Shown: piece after piece, positions 23,995 through 33,704 of the stretch | Layout of the letters: each line of letters begins with the position of its first letter | Position numbering within the stretch: position 1 is the stretch's first letter | DNA from: Heliocybe sulcata | Taxonomy: Eukaryota > Basidiomycota > Agaricomycetes > Gloeophyllales > Gloeophyllaceae | DNA: 64,000 bases | NCBI GenBank assembly: GCA_004369045.1 | Contig: ML213505.1 | Coordinates: 124,001 to 188,000 of the forward strand | Reading direction: 5' to 3' | Translations under genes and position numbers: made by a program | Notes under the pieces: model-generated | What the model was told of the DNA's origin: nothing | Database searches by the model: none | The model's input: only the letters and a program-made list of their open reading frames with translations

Positions 23995-25717
23995 ATGGAA
24001 GGGCCAATTTCTAAACGGATCAAGCTGGATGACCGCAGCGGTGACGGAGAGGAACTGGCTGCATCAGGAGTGGCAGAGGCATCGGTCGTCGGAACCCAAG
24101 TAAGTATATTTGTTTCCAGATGCACAATCGTTTCTTGATGAGGGAAGGGCAGATGCAAGTGGAGGATTCGGTTCCAGAGCGTTATATAGACCTTGCGTTC
24201 ACATGGTCAAGCAAACCTTTCAGCCTGTCCATCGCGGAGTCCGATAGGTGGCCTTGTCTCCAAATATGCCAGAAACAAGTGTTGACTGGATAGTAGGGTG
24301 TTTGACCTGAAGGCTGCTCTGCAAAGTCTCACAAACGTGCCACCTGAGCGTCAAAAGATCATCGGGTTAGTAAAGGGCAAGTTGCCTGCTGACGATGTCT
24401 GCATGTGAGTACGCACTTCCCATGACTTGCAATGCTTGTCTAAGGCAAGTATACTGTATGGTGCAATAGGGGAGATCTGAAACTCTCTATCGGCAAGAAA
24501 TTCACCTTGATCGGCACTCCTCAAGGGGACGAGATCAAGGATCCCTCGCGTAAGCCATTCTGCAGGGCGCAGTGTACTATATTGAGAGCTGCGTTGTAGA
24601 ATTGGAGTTCCTCCCCGATGTCTTCAATGATCTGGACATCGACTTTTCGGCTGCACCAGAGGTTGCGAATGCATATCTGCTTGACCAGCGGAACAAACGG
24701 AAAGTCCGAGATATCAGTGCAAACCTCCAGGTAGATATAATATTCCCGCTGCGACCCGGGAGACGGCTACTGGTTTTGGATATCGACTATAGTGAGTGCT
24801 CTCTCATTTAGCGTGGATCGATGCGCTGATACGTTGATAGCTATACTGGATACCAAGCCTTTGACATCGGGAGCTTTACCCCCGCAGGAGTGCGTTAGAC
24901 CTCGACTCCACGAGTTCTTAGAGGCGGTTTATCCGTATTATGATATTTGTATATGGTACCGTTAGCCATTTCCACTCCCGGTGAAATCTCACTAGGCTCT
25001 TTCAGGTCACAGACTAGCTGGATCTGGCTCGAGACGAAACTCGTCGAGATCGGGATGCTAGGAACAGAAAGAAATTATAAGGTAGGCTAAACAGCGAGGT
25101 CGCTGGTAAGACTTCGGCTTTGCAACTGACTTCCCTTCAGATATCTTTTGGTAATCGACGCCCAATCTTACGATGTTGGAGCAGCGTAGCTGATGCACGT
25201 TCCCCGTACAGTGCTGGATAAGACAACCATGTTCAGCGTCTTCTCCAACCGTAACGGGCAGCCATACAGACATCATGTGAAGCCTTTGCAAATTATCTGG
25301 AATAAATTTCCACAGTAGTACGTGCATTCATCGACTCGTGAAACCTCCGTAACGACGTGAATGGTATGCGAGTGTAGTAGCGCAAATAACACCATTCATG
25401 TGGATGATCTGGTGAGCTCTTGGTTGGGCCGATTCCTCCGACGCTATTCATTAATGCAGCTCACAGGGTCGCAACTTTGCGTTGAATCCTCGACAAGGCC
25501 TGAAGATCTCTGCATTCAAGGATTGTCATCTGCCACAGGCGATGGCCGATCGGGAACTGGACAAGTTGGCAAGATATATGATACATATAGCGTCGTTTCC
25601 TGACTTCAGCACCGTCCAGCATAAGGTAAGTACCACTTCCAGTGCGAGATGGTACGTGGATTGACGGTTCTGCAGGATTGGAAGACGGTCGTCCGTAGTT
25701 TACCGGAAACTCAGTGA
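23995..25717 (+). CDS. UBLCP1: Ubiquitin-like domain CTD phosphatase (UBLCP1)
   Basis: Twelve exons (23995-24099, 24153-24247, 24297-24404, 24470-24549, 24600-24791, 24841-24955, 25006-25081, 25141-25150, 25212-25317, 25378-25411, 25467-25625, 25676-25717) give 373 residues. An N-terminal ubiquitin-like domain (ERYIDLAFTW to IGTPQGDEI) precedes a HAD phosphatase domain. The catalytic DxDxT motif LDIDYT is completed only after splicing at 24791/24841. Later motifs are YYDICIWSQTS, NTIHVDDL and NFALNPRQGLKISAF. In animals UBLCP1 dephosphorylates nuclear proteasomes and Pol II CTD. Exon 8 is a 10-nt microexon making ISFV. Acceptors of exons 3 and 10 are TAGTAG pairs; the upstream one was used for exon 10 because it keeps family length. 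Confidence 0.93.
25141..25150 (+). other. 10-nt microexon of UBLCP1
   Basis: ATATCTTTTG between a CAG acceptor and a GTAATC donor encodes ISF plus one base of Val, joining NYK to VLDKTTMF. The joined NYKISFVLDKT matches the family; omission breaks phase. Confidence 0.8.
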
Positions 25718-25812
25718 GAGTCAAGAGAGCTCGAAAATTTTGTTATATGTAGCTGTTAGATGGACATACGACCCGCATAGTGACTAGGAGTGTTTTGGTC
25801 TTCAAATTTAGG

Positions 25813-26330
25813 CCTACGCTTAGGGGGAGGCAAGGCCTTACCACTTAACTGCCTTATTCGGAACCCGCGTGTTTTCCACGCGACAACCCGGAAAGGTGCG
25901 AATCACGCCATCGTCGCGCTGCCCACTCGAAATTTTTGCGAAGTCCCTCTTCCGTGCACAAGGGCGGACATTTAAGTCATGCATATTTGAGTACTGAGTA
26001 CTGAGTACTGGGTCATTGACTGGGCATGTTGTCGGGGATTTGAGTATATCATATTTGTCTTCTCTTTAGTTGTATACTATCATGGTCGCATGGTGTACCA
26101 ATATAATATCATTGTAATATATACTACTAGTGCAGCACTAGTACTATTGCAGCCGATGCGCGCCAGTTCTCAGGCAGTCTTTTGACACACTCTAATGACT
26201 CCAAACGACTCACCTATGCAGAACGGGGACTTAGCAAAATTTCGAGTGGCCAGCGCCACGATGGCGTGATTCGCACCTTTCCGAGCCGTCGCGTGGAAAA
26301 CACGCGAGTTCCGAATAATGTGAACTTGCT
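25813..26330. repeat. Inverted repeat of an LTR segment
   Basis: About 95 bases at 25850-25945 recur in inverted orientation at 26226-26320 with roughly 88-90 percent identity by eye. A 40-base segment at 25813-25852 also recurs inverted at 28328-28372, just outside the LTR remains. The arrangement suggests two related insertions in opposite directions or one rearranged locus. Confidence 0.75.
25990..26010. repeat. Short tandem repeat, three 7-base units
   Basis: The unit AGTACTG is repeated three times without change in the AT-rich spacer beside the LTR fossil. It has no visible function. Confidence 0.8.
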
Positions 26331-27563
26331 TAAATCGTCGAGACTAAGCAAGGAGTGACTGATATTACAATGTAAAATACTACAGCTTATATACTCAAGA
26401 ATTGGCTCCACAATATCATATGAATACGTAGGCCAAGTAGAACGAGACAAGGCGAGAAACAAACCAGAGCGTACGAGACGAAGTCGAGTCAGAATAAATG
26501 TGAAATAATGACGAATATTAGTAAGATAACTAAAAAAGGAATAAGAAAATCACATTCTCCAACATTACCCCCTCCTCAAGCCTTTTGCTCCTGCAAAAGG
26601 AAGGCGGTAATTCAGCCTATAGCGTACAGGACTCGATAAAGGCAAAATAAAGTCAGCAGAACAGTTCGAGCATAGGGAATGAAAGAGAAAAGCATACGAA
26701 ATATTCGAAATAAATCGATTATTTATTTCCCTCCCCCTCATTAAGGTCTCCGAAGGAGTTTGAGACCTCAATGACGTCCGAGAGAGCTTGAGTGTCATCG
26801 ATGAAAGGTTCGGAGGAAATCCCGGAGGTATCGGCAGAGTGCGCGACTTCGTAGAGGTTGGCGTCGAGTGTCTGAGAGGAACCAGTCGGCCGAGCGGAGC
26901 GAACGCGGCTCGGGACGCGACAATCGCGGGCAATATGTCCGAGCCTATTGCAGTTGAAGCAGCGGGGACCTAACCTACTCTGCGCTCGGTGTCCGGTAAC
27001 CATGACGTCGAGGTCCATAGCGTCCGGGTCATGTTCCTGGGCACCAGAAGTGACGGGTGCGAGAGGCGCGGTGGTCGGCGGCACAGCGGTGCGAGCGGGA
27101 TATGCATACGGCGATGTCGTATAGGAAGGGGAATGCTTGATGTTACGACTGGGGGCGGATTTATCGAGAGAAAGGAGGCGAGCGTACTCGCGGGCTGCGA
27201 AGTACATCTCCTCGACGTTTTTCGGCTTTTCGCGGCGGATCTCTCGAGCGATGTCGAATGGAAGTGGATTGACGAAGTACGCGAGGCGGTCGGGGAAGGT
27301 CATGTCGAGAGCGGGGACTTGGGATTCGAGCATACGGAACTGCGCGCAGTAGTCTGCGACGTCGCCCTTGAACTTGATGTCTCTGACGGCGGAGCGCAGC
27401 GACTCGATTCGAAGAGGAGAGTCGTACTTGCTCACCAGGGCCTCCTTCAGCTCTCTCCAACTAAATCCAATATCTCCCCTCGTAGTCTTTTGCGCTACGT
27501 ACCAGCGCATAGCGTCATCACGGAAAAGGACCGAGACTTGCGACGGCCAATCTGCTTCGGCGA

Positions 27564-28233
27564 NNNNNNNNNNNNNNNNNNNNNNNNNNNNNNNNNNNNN
27601 NNNNNNNNNNNNNNNNNNNNNNNNNNNNNNNNNNNNNNNNNNNNNNNNNNNNNNNNNNNNNNNNNNNNNNNNNNNNNNNNNNNNNNNNNNNNNNNNNNNN
27701 NNNNNNNNNNNNNNNNNNNNNNNNNNNNNNNNNNNNNNNNNNNNNNNNNNNNNNNNNNNNNNNNNNNNNNNNNNNNNNNNNNNNNNNNNNNNNNNNNNNN
27801 NNNNNNNNNNNNNNNNNNNNNNNNNNNNNNNNNNNNNNNNNNNNNNNNNNNNNNNNNNNNNNNNNNNNNNNNNNNNNNNNNNNNNNNNNNNNNNNNNNNN
27901 NNNNNNNNNNNNNNNNNNNNNNNNNNNNNNNNNNNNNNNNNNNNNNNNNNNNNNNNNNNNNNNNNNNNNNNNNNNNNNNNNNNNNNNNNNNNNNNNNNNN
28001 NNNNNNNNNNNNNNNNNNNNNNNNNNNNNNNNNNNNNNNNNNNNNNNNNNNNNNNNNNNNNNNNNNNNNNNNNNNNNNNNNNNNNNNNNNNNNNNNNNNN
28101 NNNNNNNNNNNNNNNNNNNNNNNNNNNNNNNNNNNNNNNNNNNNNNNNNNNNNNNNNNNNNNNNNNNNNNNNNNNNNNNNNNNNNNNNNNNNNNNNNNNN
28201 NNNNNNNNNNNNNNNNNNNNNNNNNNNNNNNNN
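27564..28233. other. Assembly gap (670 N)
   Basis: Unsequenced bases lie inside the LTR element. The near-identical LTR copies on each side may explain why the assembly failed here. Confidence 0.99.
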
Positions 28234-28652
28234 CGTACGAGACGAAGTCGAGTCAGAATAAATGTGAAATAATGACGAATATTAGTAAGATAACTAAAAA
28301 AGGAATAAGAAAATCACATTCTCCAACAATAAGGCAGTTAAGTGGTAAGGCCTTGCCTCCCGCTTAGGGTACCCGCACCAGCCAATCATATTGAGTAGTG
28401 ATGAAGTTCCCATGCGGCGCACGCCGAGTATATGGCAAACCATATTATTGTCCCCAAACAACTCATCCGTGACTATCGTCTGTCTGGTGGACTCAAACCT
28501 TGCATCGAAAGCACACGGCCTTGAAGGAGTGGACGCGGAAGAGAGGATCCGGTTGCAGTACGTGTTTTCAGTCCAAATGGCGTTGTCTGCCAGCTCATGT
28601 TAGGCTTCTGGGTGTTCTTCAACTTCATCGTTTCCTGGTGGAACAGCAGGAC

Positions 28653-29936
28653 ATGCTCGATCGCCTTGGGGCGGACGTATTCTGGAACCGCATCAATCTT
28701 TTGTATCGATTTGAAGCCCAGAGATGCGTTGCCTCATTGCGTTCGCAACACGCTGCTGAATATAAATTCCGCCCTGGCGACGTTGGTTTTGCATGGGGCG
28801 GTAATTCAAATGCCTGGTTCGAGTTCTTGCGCATGCAGGGTGTTGACCTGACACCGGATGAGCTTTACTTGGAAAGACGCTACAAGACCATGATGGAACC
28901 GGGCAGGGCGGGGAAGTATTGTGTTGTTCTAAGTAACATCGACCACGGGGAGCACCAGGGCAAGCACCTTGTTTGCAACCTCACGACCTTAGGAGATATG
29001 CGGTTTTCGCCTTCGATGCGGACGCCTATGAACAACTTTTTTGCGCTGGCATTCGGTGGGCTGAGCAAGCCTTGGCCGCCGAAGTTTCCACCTATTCTGA
29101 CGAATCCCCCGTGGTGGAGACCTGCCTATCTCTATGCTATACCTGCCATCAGGGAGGTGATCCCCAGCTTATCTCTCGAACACTTGAGCCTTGTTCCCGG
29201 CGAGTTGGACAGACTCCAGGAAGCAGTTGAAGACAGAGTAAAGGTGCGCATCGTTTCTCTTGTCCGCGTTCACCGCGGATGATGGACGGTACATTAGCGG
29301 TTTCCAGCCCATTCCGACTCGCTCCGAGAATATTTCTTGGACAACAATTCAAATATCAGGTATAAAGGAGTGGACATCGAATACGTGGAAGAGTACCGGG
29401 CGGATACTCCCTCTATGGGACGAGCTCTCACTGACATCAACTGTCAAATGGGAAAAGCATCGACCTCAACCTCTGGTATGCGTGCAAAACACCGGCGTCT
29501 GGCGCGTGGCCGTCGCTCGCGCCATAACCCTATGACGGACCAGGAAGAGAGAGAGCATGCCAAACTTCTTCATCTCCTTCCCGTAGAAGGGGAGGATATA
29601 ACGTGGCCGATGATGTTCCTCGAGGACGACGTACGATCCACACCTCATTGGGCGCTTGCCAAAGCCACTTGCGACAGCAAGCCCGACAGGCCCTTGAGGT
29701 ACATTGGCCAAGATGTTCGCTCGCTCTCGTACTCGTTACCGTCTTGTGACCCGTCAGCAATCAAGAGCAGGGCCCGACGGAACTTGAACACGGAATTGAA
29801 GGCAGTACCGGATGCCAAACCCAAGGCTAATGCCCAGACGGAACGCAAGGCTAACCGCGAGGCCAATGCCCAGACGGAGCGCAAGGCCGACTTCAAGTCT
29901 AAAACCACGAAGAAAGACAAAATGTATAGGTCGTGA
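28653..29936 (+). CDS. Hypothetical protein (orphan), 5' end uncertain
   Basis: Two exons (to 29243 and 29298-29936) join in phase across a 54-nt intron with a GTGCGC donor and TAG acceptor, giving 409 residues from the ATG at 28653. The open frame reaches back to about 28500 without an ATG, so an upstream exon is likely. I do not recognise the family. The first part has a folded-protein look (FVEQQDMLDRLGADVFW-type helices, RPGDVGFAWGGN, KYCVVLSNIDHGEHQG, FFALAFGG). The tail is basic and low-complexity, with a repeat built from ANAQTERKA. It sits right beside the LTR fossil, but no retroelement domain is present in it. Confidence 0.5.
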
Positions 29937-30507
29937 CTCATGGCATTCCCAGACGGCACCCGTCTTTCGAGATCCTATTCTACAGCACTACAAGATTACC
30001 GGATGTCAGCGCTAAGGCGTCACTGCGAGACGAGACAGCAGGCCGCGCTGGGTAGTAAGCCGTGCGACCTCTACCGTCTCCTGCTATACGGCTACAGACT
30101 TCTGAACCACATAGCCCCGTCGTCTATTTCGTTCGCGTCATCCCGGAGCATAAATCAAAAAGCTAAAGGCACCCTGTCTCACTCCAGGCCAGTTATGACC
30201 GACGGCCATGGAAGTGCGCTCCTAAAAGGGTCTGCCCTATGCACAAGTTTAGGTGGTGCCACCGTCTGTGAAGATCCGTCGTACGTCCAGCGCCGATTGA
30301 GTAGGACTGGAAAAATCTTGGTTAATCCACTATCCTTCAAATGGGCTCCTCCCGCAACGTACAGTATAACGCTTCGGTTAAGCTGTGAAATCCCAATCGG
30401 AACTGCGCCTTTCCGAGGAGAATTGGGCCGCAGCCCGCTGCGCAGAGTCCATTGTAGGCGCTCATTCGGAAGCACTCTGAGATGCGTGTAACTAGGCTTT
30501 CCGGATT
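29937..30507. other. Convergent intergenic region
   Basis: An open frame of 183 codons on the plus strand (29940-30491) begins right after the previous stop but has no motif and odd composition; I treat it as non-coding. The region lies between two convergent orphan genes. Confidence 0.4.
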
Positions 30508-31060
30508 CTAGAGCAAGGTTGACCCACCGTGAAGCTGGGAGGTCAGCGTCGACATGACGGGCGCTAAATCTTCATCCGGGAGACTGTTGGGCGAAGCAAC
30601 TGCACGACGGAGGCGTCTCGACAGTTCATAACACTGTGCCACATCATCGGTTCTCATCGCTGTTATCAGATCACGCAGATGGATCAAAACTCCTCTGGTG
30701 TTGGTTTCCCCGAATGGATCCGGAGGCAAGGCATAGGAAGCGAGCCAGCTGCGTATGGCATCAATTATTGGATCGGTGTCGTCCTGAAGGGCGTCACGTA
30801 CAGTTGACCTAGTATCAGGTACGAAAGTGCCACAGGGATGGCGACGAGTGTAGGAGAAGCTTGGGTGCTGCCGGTTGTCTGCAAGACGACCAGGTTCAGA
30901 GAACCGTATGACTTACGGGAGTATGAGATGCCCGTACCAAAATCCGGAACTCAGTTTCTTCTGCGAACCGAATCAGCTCGTTGTGACTCCCTTGACAAGC
31001 AAGGCTGTTTAAAATGGGGAACATGTCCTTGTAGTTATCAGGTATCTGTAAAGGTGGCAT
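30508..31060 (-). CDS. Hypothetical protein (orphan), 167 residues
   Basis: Two exons (31060-30917 and 30867-30508) join in phase across a 49-nt intron, starting MPPLQIPDNYKDMFPILNSL. The protein looks helical: SHNELIRFAEETEFRIL in the first exon, then DPIIDAIRSWLASYALPPD and RGVLIHLRDLITAMRTDDVA. I do not recognise a family. Composition is that of a soluble protein with no signal peptide or membrane helix. The intron choice uses the second of two nearby acceptors; the first would break phase. It is divergent from NECAP with 297 bases between starts. Confidence 0.45.
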
Positions 31061-31357
31061 TGATCTCGCGTCTGGCAGTGGCTCGGAGGGTGTAGTTGTT
31101 ATCCTTGCTCCGCGTGTGTCTCTTGAGTAAGTAGAATAAAGCCAAGTGTATTAGGAGTAGGGTGATTAGAGAGGAACAACTGCAAGCGTAACTGGATAGT
31201 TCCCAAGCGGTCGAAAAACGCAGACCATCTTGTGTGGCACAAGTACCGTTCGATATAGAGAAGCCCGAAAAGGCAATTGATCGGGATGTGGCTTTAGAGT
31301 GTAGGCCGGTGGCAACTTCGAACTTCGCGAGCGTGTTCCCTCCTAACTCAGATTGAC
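31061..31357. promoter_or_regulatory. Divergent promoter region of orphan gene and NECAP
   Basis: These 297 bases lie between two outward-facing starts. No TATA box or known motif is clear. Confidence 0.35.
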
Positions 31358-32275
31358 ATGGACGCTGAAGATGAGATTGAGTCTATCCTCTATATCGGCA
31401 GGGAGGTATCAGGTGAGCCATGCAGGATATCAATGGACTATGTGCTGATATACTCCAAGTATACAAGATCCCACCTCTGAAAGCAAACGAAGGCCATCGC
31501 GCGAACGACTGGGGCGACCTCGCTAATCCGTTATGGAAAGGGAGATTACGAATCGTTGAGAAAGGGAGCGGGGTCATGATGTACTTCGAGGACCCCCAGA
31601 CTGGTTCGTTTTCGTACTCGTCGCATGGGACTTCTGCCGTCATACAAACCTCACGCGACTTGTTTAGGTGAATGTGCGCTCCCGTCACTCCAACAAAGAC
31701 TCTCCATGCCTGATTACATCCCACCATTGCAGTGTTTGCAAAGACGAAGTATGATCCGCTGAAACCGCCAGTTGATGCTGTGCTGGATTCGTCGCGGTAT
31801 TTCGTCATTAGGTTGGAGGACGAAGGGAAGAAGGCGTACATCGGGATGGGTTTTGCTGAGCGGACGGACAGTTTCGATTTCAGTGAGTGCTATAGACTTG
31901 TATTGGCCTGTTCATCCTAACCACGGTATGCAGACGTGGCTCTGCAGGATTACACGAAGTACGTCCTCGAATGACCTCAGTGGCGAGCTTAGAATGTAAC
32001 CTGTGTCTATCTGCTCCTTCAGACGGTACAAGGCAAAACTCAACCCGCCTTCCCCAACAGAGGAATCTACACCGCACGTGTCCAGCGGTCCCAAGAAGGA
32101 CTATTCCCTCAAGGAAGGCCAGACGTTTTCCATCAACATCCCTGGCCGGAACAGATCGCACGGAAGCTCTGGAGAGAGTCTGTTGGGATCGAGCTCAGCC
32201 AGTAGCTCTGCTTCTTCCCTTGGGGGAGGTGTCCCGCTGTTGCCGCCACCACCGAGTGCGCCGAAGAGGCGATGA
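31358..32275 (+). CDS. NECAP-like adaptin-ear-binding endocytic protein
   Basis: Six exons (31358-31412, 31460-31603, 31668-31673, 31733-31882, 31934-31958, 32023-32275) give 210 residues. The NECAP PH-like domain (formerly DUF1681) covers most of it: [70 protein letters not shown]. NECAPs bind AP-2/clathrin adaptor ears and help control clathrin coats at the plasma membrane. The tail is Ser/Pro-rich and ends in [13 protein letters not shown]; no clear WxxF ear-binding motif is seen. The third exon is just 6 nt and makes the GEL of the conserved GELFA; reading without it fails in phase. Confidence 0.9.
31668..31673 (+). other. 6-nt microexon of the NECAP gene
   Basis: GTGAAT follows a TTTAG acceptor and precedes a GTGCGC donor. 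With one base from the previous exon and two from the next it encodes G-E-L, giving TGELFAK as in NECAPs. The flanking introns are 64 and 59 nt. Confidence 0.75.
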
Positions 32276-33704
32276 GTGGGATCACTGGATTATCGTTTTG
32301 GTTCGTGTATAATACCTTTCATGGCTAGGCAGTTACAGGAAAGGAAGACATGCAACATCTGAGTCTTCTGGACTGCGAGTGCATGGCATTATCTGTGTTT
32401 CAGCACGAATTGCTTTCGCTCCAGTGAAGCCTGTCAAGGACTACGTGCAAGCCTAAATCTTTGCTAACCCCGGTCGCTCCCTCACAGTAATTTCCCCTTT
32501 TCACGCCAACGCTAACTAGCTTAGCAAGATGTTCCTCAAGATAACCCTCTACAATCATCATCCTCGGACAAGGTATCCACAGCCAACGCAGGGAGAAGCG
32601 TAAGATGGTGTGTCTGTGTCCCGTCCGAATGATGCTTGGTCGGTCGCTTTCCGCGGTAAGGTCCCTCGGGATTCTCGGACCAAAAATGCAGGACGGGGTA
32701 TCTAGTGATACGATCACCCATCAGATACGCATGTTTCTTCCTTGTATGCACACACGATTTCAAGGCGCAGGCTGTAATCGAAGCCTGGTGAGTGATGGCA
32801 AGATACACCTTTGCTACTGACGCCCGCCATTGCGATAGAGTGCCCAGGCGCTCGGCTAGCAGGATACGAGCGCACTAGTGAACTGTGTTACTCTCGTGGA
32901 CTCTCGGTCATTGCATTCAGACTTGGGCGATCTGAATTCCATGGAGTTCGAACTTGGGATGGATGCATCGCCTGAGCATCTACTGCTGTTCTACTTCTCT
33001 GGCTGGAGTTTGACAGGTGGAAAGCTCAACCGAGATCATTCAACAACTCCTGGGTGCTCCTGCGATGGGTAGTGCACGGTGTCGGACTGGCGACGGAGTC
33101 GTCCCCAAAGATATGGTCCCGACGGTTTATCTGATGAGTGCTTGGTCAGTATTCATTGATTATGGGAATGATCAGAGACATCCCTCCATTCCTCTTTCCG
33201 GTTGTCGCCTTACCGTAGCTGTGGATCTAGGGATGAAAGCAAGCATGCAAGTAATCACAGTCCAACCCGTCGCTCCTTCCCATTGGTGTTCATATATAGC
33301 ATTTGCCGGTACGCTAACCGGCGTGAAGCCAATGCATTTTTCCCGAGCTCGAAGGATACTGCCCCTAAACCCTACGCGCCGTCCTCGTCCTCGTACGCAG
33401 AGTTCGATAGCCGCATCGTAGCTGAGACATGATTGGACGATGGTCGAGGATGGGTTATTAGCATTATCAGATATCCGGCGCGCTTCGATCAGCGGTTGAG
33501 GGAGAAATTGGAGACGCATGGGATCCGGGATTATCCGGAGCTCTGCCATTGGCGGATGCGTGCCGTGGGTGCGTGAACGGCACGCCATTGGTCAGCGCTA
33601 TCGTCATATTTGTATCCCGTCCCCGAGTGAGGTTGCCCTGGCCAGCGTTAGCAATTCTCACTCTGTGTTCTGCGGCAGCCTACCTCTCTTGCAAGTCGAC
33701 CACC
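32276..33704. other. Intergenic region, possibly with unresolved exons
   Basis: No full gene was built. On the plus strand around 33330-33425 (SSKDTAPKPYAPSSSSYAEF) and 33470-33580 (FDQRLREKLETHGIRDYPEL, then a stop) the frames look coding-like, but no phase-consistent junction links them to each other or to an upstream start. These could be a short unknown gene or a decayed one. Confidence 0.35.

Larger units (their letters stand above)
25813..28372 (-). mobile_element. LTR-retrotransposon fossil, Ty3/Gypsy-like, gag region only
   Basis: A gag-like frame on the minus strand (27510-26719, continuing into the gap) carries a retrotransposon gag domain and a CCHC knuckle (CFNCNRLGHIARDC). A stretch of about 90 bases ending in ACATTCTCCAACA is repeated in the same orientation at 26471-26565 and 28234-28327, which fits two LTR copies (element-sense start TGTTGGAG) preceded by a purine-rich tract. 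About 670 bases of N interrupt the internal part. No pol domain is seen, so this is a gag-only non-autonomous element, or remains of one. A partial LTR in opposite orientation with the same 40-base flank lies at 25813-25945. It looks broken; age is not determinable here. Confidence 0.75.

Noticed and set aside
26989-28272. Very long frames crossing the N gap
   Set aside because: They are open only because N bases contain no stops.
29940-30491. A 183-codon open frame after the first orphan gene
   Set aside because: No motif and unnatural composition; open frames of this size occur by chance in this GC range.
31604-31732. Reading NECAP straight through to a stop near 31671 (a tail ending SRDLFR)
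   Set aside because: It truncates the conserved domain; the microexon solution restores it.
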